From Bryoerythrophyllum caledonicum (lineage: Eukaryota > Streptophyta > Bryopsida > Pottiales > Pottiaceae): a stretch of DNA of 64,000 nt. Made by a program: the position numbers and the translations under genes. Shown in pieces: positions 58,119 to 64,000 of this stretch (positions are counted from its first letter, which is position 1; every line of letters begins with the position of its first letter). The notes below the pieces were generated by a model that was not told where the DNA came from, searched no databases, and saw only the letters and a program-made list of their open reading frames with translations. The stretch spans positions 14,514,190-14,578,189 of the forward strand of contig OZ020518.1 in the NCBI GenBank assembly GCA_963971425.1. Reading direction: 5' to 3'.

Positions 58119-60581
58119 ATGTTTTACTTATTCGGAGAAGTAGCAGGATCGCAGTCTCCAGCGCGGAGGAGGTATGCGAGGTTGCTGGATTCGGTGGGGA
58201 ACGATGAAGATGGGGAGGATGAGGGGTCTGTGGGGTGTTGGGAGGGGTTGCTGGAGCCGATCGCTCCGCAGGCGCCTGGCAATCCAGACAGCTCGCTGTG
58301 GAATGAGGATTTCGCGCCGACCATGCCAGCGGAGCGCCACTTCTCCGCGCTCGACATGGCGTGTTTGTGGATAGGGTTGGTGGTCGGGGTGCCGACGTAC
58401 TACATGGCGGGGAGCCTGGTGGACCTGGGGATGGCGTGGTGGCAGGGCATTCTCACGGTGCTGCTGGGGAACCTCGTGGTGCTGGTGCCCATGGTGTTGA
58501 GCGGCCACGCCGGGACCAAGTTCGGCGTACCGTTCCCCGTGCTGGCGCGCGCCTCGTTCGGCATCCGCGGCGCGAATGTGCCGTCGCTGCTGCGCGCGCT
58601 CGTCGCCTGTGGGTGGTTCGGCATCCAGACGTGGATTGGGGGCCAGGCGGTCTATCAGCTACTCAACACGCTCCTCGGTGGGAGACTCGCTGCGGAGGTG
58701 GTGCCGTGGTTGGGGATCAGCGGCCCAGAGTTCTCGTGTTTCATGCTCTTCTGGCTGCTCCAGGTACTAGAAACATAGAAGTTTGTCACATTCTAAGATT
58801 GTTGATTGCCTTGAATTTTGTTATGAAATGAATTTAGGGTTTCATTATTTTCGTGAATAATCTGAATTGGAAATGTCATCTTTTGCATGTTTCATGCTGA
58901 GACTTCTGACTGCTCCAGTTTACTATAAAAAAGTGCAGTCATGCCATTGTTCATATGGAAGTTTGTCACATTCTGAAAATGATTGACGGCTTTACTTGCA
59001 ATTCATGATTCAGTTTGAAATGTTTCTAGGTTTTAGGGTTTAAATGTTTTTGGATAATAGAGTTATTTGTCAGGTCACTCGAAGCCCCGGCTTTTTTCAT
59101 TTGGATTTTGACTTGTGTTTAGATTACCACTAAATTCTTCTGTTGATCTAGAGTGAGGAAAGAGTAGTCTAGAAGAGGAGGTATCTCATTGAAACTTTGG
59201 GTGAATTTTACAGATAACTCTAATTTGAATTGGAAATGACGTCGTTGCGGGTGTGGTACTATGAATTGCAGGTTGCTATAATCTGGAACGGTATTGAGAG
59301 CATACGAGAGCTGGAGAAACTGAGTGCTCCAATTCTCATAGTTCTGTCTGGAGCGTTACTAGCATGGGCGTACATCCGAGCGGGAGGCTTTGGGCCCATG
59401 TTGTCGCTGCCGTCGCAGTTCATTCCCGGAGGTCCCAAGGAAGGACAGTTCTGGCAAACCTTCTTCCCTGCATTGACGGCCAATGTCGGTTTCTGGGCCA
59501 CCCTCAGTTTGAACATCCCAGGTAAGGCTGATCATGTGAAATGACTTGTAATAGTCCTCAAATCATCAGTAAAGTCACTGAAATTCGAATAGGATACCCC
59601 CTCTTTTGACTACTCTTTTCTCACTGTAACTAGTTAATAGATCAATAGAAGAGCTTGGTGGTCTTGAAGAAAGCAGAAAGAGTTTGCATGAGATCAACCG
59701 TGACTATTTGCTGCCTTGCTCTCCTTTGAGCTGATTTGAGAATCGTTTAGAACTGATTTTGATTACTTAAATTTCAGGTGACTTTACGAATGACTCTTTT
59801 TTTCCATGATGATGAACATTGGGTATTGTGTGTATGTGATTGGCCAGATTTTACAAGGTATTCCAAGAGTCAGGTGGACCAGCTGACAGGCCAAGCAATA
59901 GGACTACCGCTGTTCATGGCAGCCTTCACGTTCGTGGGCCTGGCAGTGACATCAGCGACAGTGGTGATCTTTGGGGAGGCCATATCAGACCCGATCCAGC
60001 TCTTGTCGCGAATCGACGGCGTCCTTCCCATCTTCTTATCTCTCATTGGCGTGGTTCTAGCCACTCTGACGACCAACATTGCAGCGAACGTGGTAGCCCC
60101 AGCCAACGCTCTGGTGAACCTGAACCCCTCGCTCTTCTCCTTCAGATCAGCCGGGCTGTTCACAGCTTGCATTGGCATACTACTCCAGCCATGGCGGCTG
60201 CTTCAGTCCAGCCAGGGGTACATTTACACCTGGTTGATCGGATACTCTGCTTTACTGGGACCCGTGGGAGGGATCATGTTGGTGGATTACTTCCAACTGC
60301 GAGGCCGGTCGCTCAATATGGATGATATCTTCTCTCGTGACAGAGATGCTCTGTACTGGTACACCAACGGGTACAATGTTGCAGCTCTCGTTGCCCTCTT
60401 TGCCGGCGTAGCTCCTAATATTCCCGGCTTTCTCGTCTCTACTGGAGCGCTGAAGAACTGCCCCGGCGTCTTCGTTGTCATATATGACAATGCCTGGTTT
60501 GTGGGCTTCTGTATTGCCGGATGCGTTTACCGGGCTCTGTCTAAAAGGCAAGTGCAAGCCTTGAGAGCGTCTGAAGTCTAA
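58119..60581 (+). CDS. PLUTO: NCS1-family nucleobase transporter, PLUTO-like, 3 exons
   Basis: Exons 58119-58763, 59272-59521 and 59848-60581 (GT-AG, phases agree), 542 residues from this ATG. NCS1 proteins are ~12-helix cation-coupled symporters of nucleobases; plant PLUTO carries uracil, adenine and guanine into plastids. Signatures: [15 protein letters not shown] (62-76), [20 protein letters not shown], a [17 protein letters not shown] loop, [26 protein letters not shown] (exon 2/3 junction), [20 protein letters not shown] and QPWRLLQSS. Sequence order follows Arabidopsis PLUTO throughout. The N-terminus is shorter than PLUTO (599 residues); an alternative first exon from an ATG near 57961 with donor GAAG|GTAGAA at 58012 and acceptor GTAGCAG at 58145 would join in frame before SQSPARRR and supply a transit-like peptide. 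Start therefore uncertain. Confidence 0.9.
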
Positions 60582-60993
60582 GGAGGTGGCTTGAGAAGCC
60601 AACAGACGTGATTCTTGCTGGACCAGGTTTCTGTCCATGTGGAGGTTTCTTTCTAATAGTCTCCAGAATGAGGATGCCAGGAGCAAGATGGTTTTCACAG
60701 CCAAGGTGAGGCTATACATGAATTCTGGTAATCAGGAAGCCTGTTGTAACTTGCGGTAGGTAGTGTACATTTATTTTTCAGGGCACTCTGTGATGAAGCG
60801 CTGTAAATTCATTCCTGTAAAGCTTTTAAAAACTACATTTGTTCATGGAGTTGTCCGCAAAGTTAGCCTCTAACTTGAGTTCTCTAACCTCTCCTTTCGG
60901 TCTAAGTATTGGAGTTTTCTTGAAAGTCTTACAATCTTGACAAAAGATTTGCAAGCTTGGGGTGAGATACAAAATGGGAAAAGTATGAGCAAT
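60582..60993. other. 3' flank of the transporter
   Basis: A diverged GAGTTTTCTTGAAAGTC segment at about 60911 resembles the end of the next element. No gene. Confidence 0.45.
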
Positions 60994-60995
60994 TA

Positions 60996-61439
60996 GAGTT
61001 TTCCTGAAAGTATGTGTTTTAAAGGGTGGCTACCTTGCGTCAGCCAAAAAGACCCGGTGCAGCATCCTTTAAGGACCTTGTGTCTTTCTCTATTCACCAA
61101 AGCAGGGTGAGATTTAAATACGGCAATATTTGCAAGGTGAAAATTCTGACCCTCCATATTTTATGGGCCACGTGCATGGAACAAGCTAATGTAACCAAAT
61201 TAGTAATTTGGAGTCACCAGTGCCACCTAGCATCTATGTTTGGATGGTGACTGTGCCTAGATGATTAACCGTGTAGCATGTTGGTTGGCTGACAAAGGAC
61301 CATAATTTATGGAATAAACCCCAAAGTTAACCAAACCACCATGTTTCTCAAAAACAAGTGGACTTTCAGGTGTACAATCCAATTCAGCATTTTGGGGTGA
61401 CAGTCAGGGTTTAAACCTTGAGTACTTTCAGGAAAACTC
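60996..61439. mobile_element. TA-flanked TIR element (444 bp)
   Basis: GAGTTTTCCTGAAAGTA and its exact inverse at the other end, with TA at 60994-60995 and 61440-61441. No coding frame. The same end occurs at 29202 near COX10 and, diverged, at 60911. Confidence 0.75.
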
Positions 61440-61441
61440 TA

Positions 61442-62069
61442 TTATCATGCTCTTTTTTTGTACTGGAACAAAATGTAGATATGACAATCAGTATTCTTGG
61501 GCCCTTAAATTACCATCCACAGTGTTTGCGTACATCACAAAAATCCGAGGGTCTTTGAATGATATTGTTCGCATATGAAAATCATATCGTTCCAAGGGGC
61601 CCTTGGATCTAATATTTTCTATATGTCGAAATGATATCGTTTGAATCTTTTGAAAAAATTTATATCGTTACTATATAAAATTTGTATCACAAAGTTTCAA
61701 TACAAGATTTAAACAAATGATATCTCAAATCCATATGAAAATAATTTTATAAAAATCTGATATGAAATTTTTGAAAGCACGACTAAAATCAATGAAATTG
61801 CAAAAGATTGGTTACAACAAATGACTGAATGTACATGATTGTTCAATCAGTCTTGCTCATTCAGTCCGACACCACCGTATACGGTCCCTCCACTGTATAC
61901 GGTCCCCCACAGTCAGAGATGAGACTCGAATTCAACTTGTCTCCATACGTGCATCTGGCCTTAATCCACCATCACCATCGATGCATACCCATGGGCAGGT
62001 TCCATTCTACATCGGGACATGGATTAGCTGCAGGCCTGACACATGATACCCAAATTGAGGATTCTCTAC
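61442..62069. other. Intergenic, nothing recognised
   Basis: Contains a local direct repeat TATACGGTCCC (about 61878 and 61897) and ATATCGTT-rich stretches; no gene. Confidence 0.45.
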
Positions 62070-62073
62070 TTAA

Positions 62074-63014
62074 TCCCTAAAGGCCCAAGGCATTTTCTCA
62101 CCAAAAACACTTCAAAACTGCTCCATTCTAATATATTGCCTAAGAAGGGAGACAAAACTTTTTATTTCTACATCTAACCGTAGGATCTCAATAGAGACTT
62201 CTTTATTGATGTCCCTACAAAATTTCATAAACTTTGACTGCACATACTGAAAGATTATAGTGTTTGAAGTCAAGCAAATGGTTCATTTTCTTCCCTACGT
62301 TTGGTAGATCAGCAGACTTTGACTTCACTTGGTATCAAAGTTTTGCACTACATAAGGTCTAAATCCATTACTATTGTGTTTAGGATGATGTTAGTTCCTT
62401 ACACTCCTATTCTTAGAGGTAGAAAAAGGGTGTAGCTTATTCAAGTCAATTGTGCTAGTAGTGGAGGTTCAAAAATTGCCAATTCACGTTTTAGTTTTTT
62501 AGAAACTTAATATGTTTTAGATTGATGATCCAAACGGTCAATATGAAGGTCTACACCACATATTGTTGTGGAAAAAATCAAAAGTTAAAAAAGTTAAAAT
62601 CTCTAAGTTTTATGTGGAAAGAAGTTTTTTTTGGTACCTTGCCCGATAATGTGTGGCAATATTTGAAAATATTTGACTTGGGTTCATGCGCTATTTTCCA
62701 CTAAAGACAAGATTTTTTTTGGAGAATATGAAAGGAAATAATATTAATTGCTAGTATTGAAAATCTCACATTCGATAGACTATTTTAGCAAAAACATTTG
62801 TAGGTGCCCGATGTGGCCGCTCTCCTCGTTCAAAATTCAAATCGCTATAACTTTTTCATGTGATTTCGGATTTAGAAAAAAATTATTTTCCCACATAGGT
62901 TTTAGTAATGTCCTTCAACAATGAAACTTTTGAAGAAGAATGTTAGAAGTTCACACCATAGGAACCTGACCGAATTTTCAAATTGCCATCTTGTGATACT
63001 TGGGCTTTTAAGGG
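62074..63014 (+). mobile_element. TTAA-flanked TIR element, copy T3 (941 bp)
   Basis: TTAA at 62070-62073 and 63015-63018. Ends TCCCTAAAGGCCCAAG and CTTGGGCTTTTAAGGG are inverted. No coding frame. Best-preserved member together with T1. Confidence 0.8.
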
Positions 63015-63018
63015 TTAA

Positions 63019-64000
63019 CTCCTAAAGGACTGTCATAATTTTGCACCAAAAGCATTTCAAAGTCACTGAATTTAGTGTAATGAGTATGAAAGAAAACAAA
63101 AAAAATTATTTCCAATCTTAATGATAAGATCTCAACTAACCCCTAAAATTCCTTGACAATTTCACACCAAAAACTTTATCAAATTACCTCTCTAAGGTGC
63201 ACAATTGCAAGACTAATTGAAACAGAAAAATTCTACTTTCGACCGTAGGATCCTCAGCTTAACTACTATAAGGCGACACTCAAAAAATTTCATAAACTTT
63301 GACCATACGGATTGTAAGATACATGCATTTTAAAAGTGCAGTGTGGTTTTCTCTTTCTGGCTGGAACAGGGTCAACATACTTTGACTCAAGATATTTGCA
63401 TACTTTTCCATTACACATTGCATAAAATTTATGGATATATGTTCTACCTTGTGTTAGGTCATTGCACACAAAAAATCACAAGTAATGGAGGTCTTTTGGA
63501 TAAAGAAAAAAACTTGCAATGGCAAAGATATAGAAACTAGCCAATTTCTTAGGAAAATAAGTTTATTCTCTAAATAGAAAAATATATTTGGATCTAAAAT
63601 CCGAATGGTGGATAGAAGTATCATGCATTATTCCATCAATAGAAAAAAAAAAAAAACCATGAAAAATGAAACCTTAATGCCTATGCGTTTTCAAGTGAAA
63701 ATGATGAAGGTTGCCAAGAACTTTCCTTCATTGCTTCCCACCACCAAAAAGTACATTGTTCGGCTTTCTAGTGGTACCATTCAAGCTCGACAGTAGTACT
63801 ATTTAGCCCTACAATACCCTGCCCTCCTTGCCCGCCCTCACCGCCTTCCCTGTTTCAAACTTTGAACCTCAATAACTTTAGTTTTGTGTATTTGTTTCAA
63901 GAATTCTTTTTTCCACAAAGCTATTACTTAAACACATCTATGATAATTTTTTTGAAGATTCATGACCTAAATTGACACCAATGTAAGCTACTTAAAATCA
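63019..64000 (+). mobile_element. TTAA-family copies T4 (fragment) and T5 (runs off the window)
   Basis: T4 starts directly at the TTAA that ends T3 (CTCCTAAAGGACTG) and repeats the first ~115 bp of the family. Near 63138 a second left end, CTAACCCCTAAAATTCC, begins T5, whose interior follows T3 with many differences to the window edge. T5 is either inserted in T4 or joined to its fragment. Confidence 0.55.

Noticed and set aside
58361-58831. 156-codon plus-strand frame over the transporter's first exon
   Set aside because: Out-of-frame shadow of the NCS1 exon, Arg/Gly/Ala-rich.

Overview
This 64 kb window reads as nuclear DNA of a land plant, most likely an early-diverging one such as a bryophyte; that lineage guess is inference. 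Plant-type genes sit in AT-rich DNA packed with transposon remains. The two genes with introns use short GT-AG introns. The host genes are: a mitochondrial haem A pathway gene (COX10), two copies of a UBC7-type ubiquitin E2, a tandem pair of N-myristoylation-type protein kinases, a 15-exon queuine tRNA-ribosyltransferase (QTRT1), a plastid-type NCS1 nucleobase transporter (PLUTO-like) and an unrecognised 194-residue protein. COX10, both E2 copies and both kinase coding regions have no introns.

Layout. 0-13 kb: a LINE 3' end, a truncated copy of the COX10 3' region, a pogo/Tigger relic nested in a TA-flanked MITE, and several members of a ~0.9 kb TTAA-flanked repeat family. 13.6-22.2 kb: two kinase genes on the + strand with duplicated upstream modules, a 141-bp 5' UTR intron each and homologous 3' flanks, separated by repeats. 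23.7-25.3 kb: a PLAC8-family exon relic ending against a TIR element. 25.8-28.9 kb: the intact copy of the COX10 segment (minus strand). 29.2-35.8 kb: clustered LINE tails, an unrecognised coding relic, a broken Copia-type LTR element that carries an oppositely oriented RNase H1-type hybrid-binding-domain ORF, and a second LTR fragment beside it.

36-56 kb: AT-rich DNA, then a 1.3 kb inverted duplication (39.4-40.7 and 54.8-56.1 kb) carrying identical E2 proteins. Its 14 kb spacer holds a PIF/Harbinger MITE, a PIF/Harbinger transposase relic and QTRT1. 56.7-60.6 kb: the orphan ORF (minus) and the three-exon NCS1 transporter (plus). 60.9-64 kb: a TA-flanked TIR element and a run of TTAA-flanked repeats that continues off the window.

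The host genes are unrelated housekeeping or signalling functions (haem A synthesis, ER-associated ubiquitination, tRNA queuosine modification, nucleobase transport), and nothing suggests an operon-like unit. The strongest non-gene signal is the TTAA-flanked, CCC-starting TIR families, one of which has its empty target site in another repeat copy inside the same window. All boundaries, identities and splice sites were read by eye; no alignment or transcript data were used.
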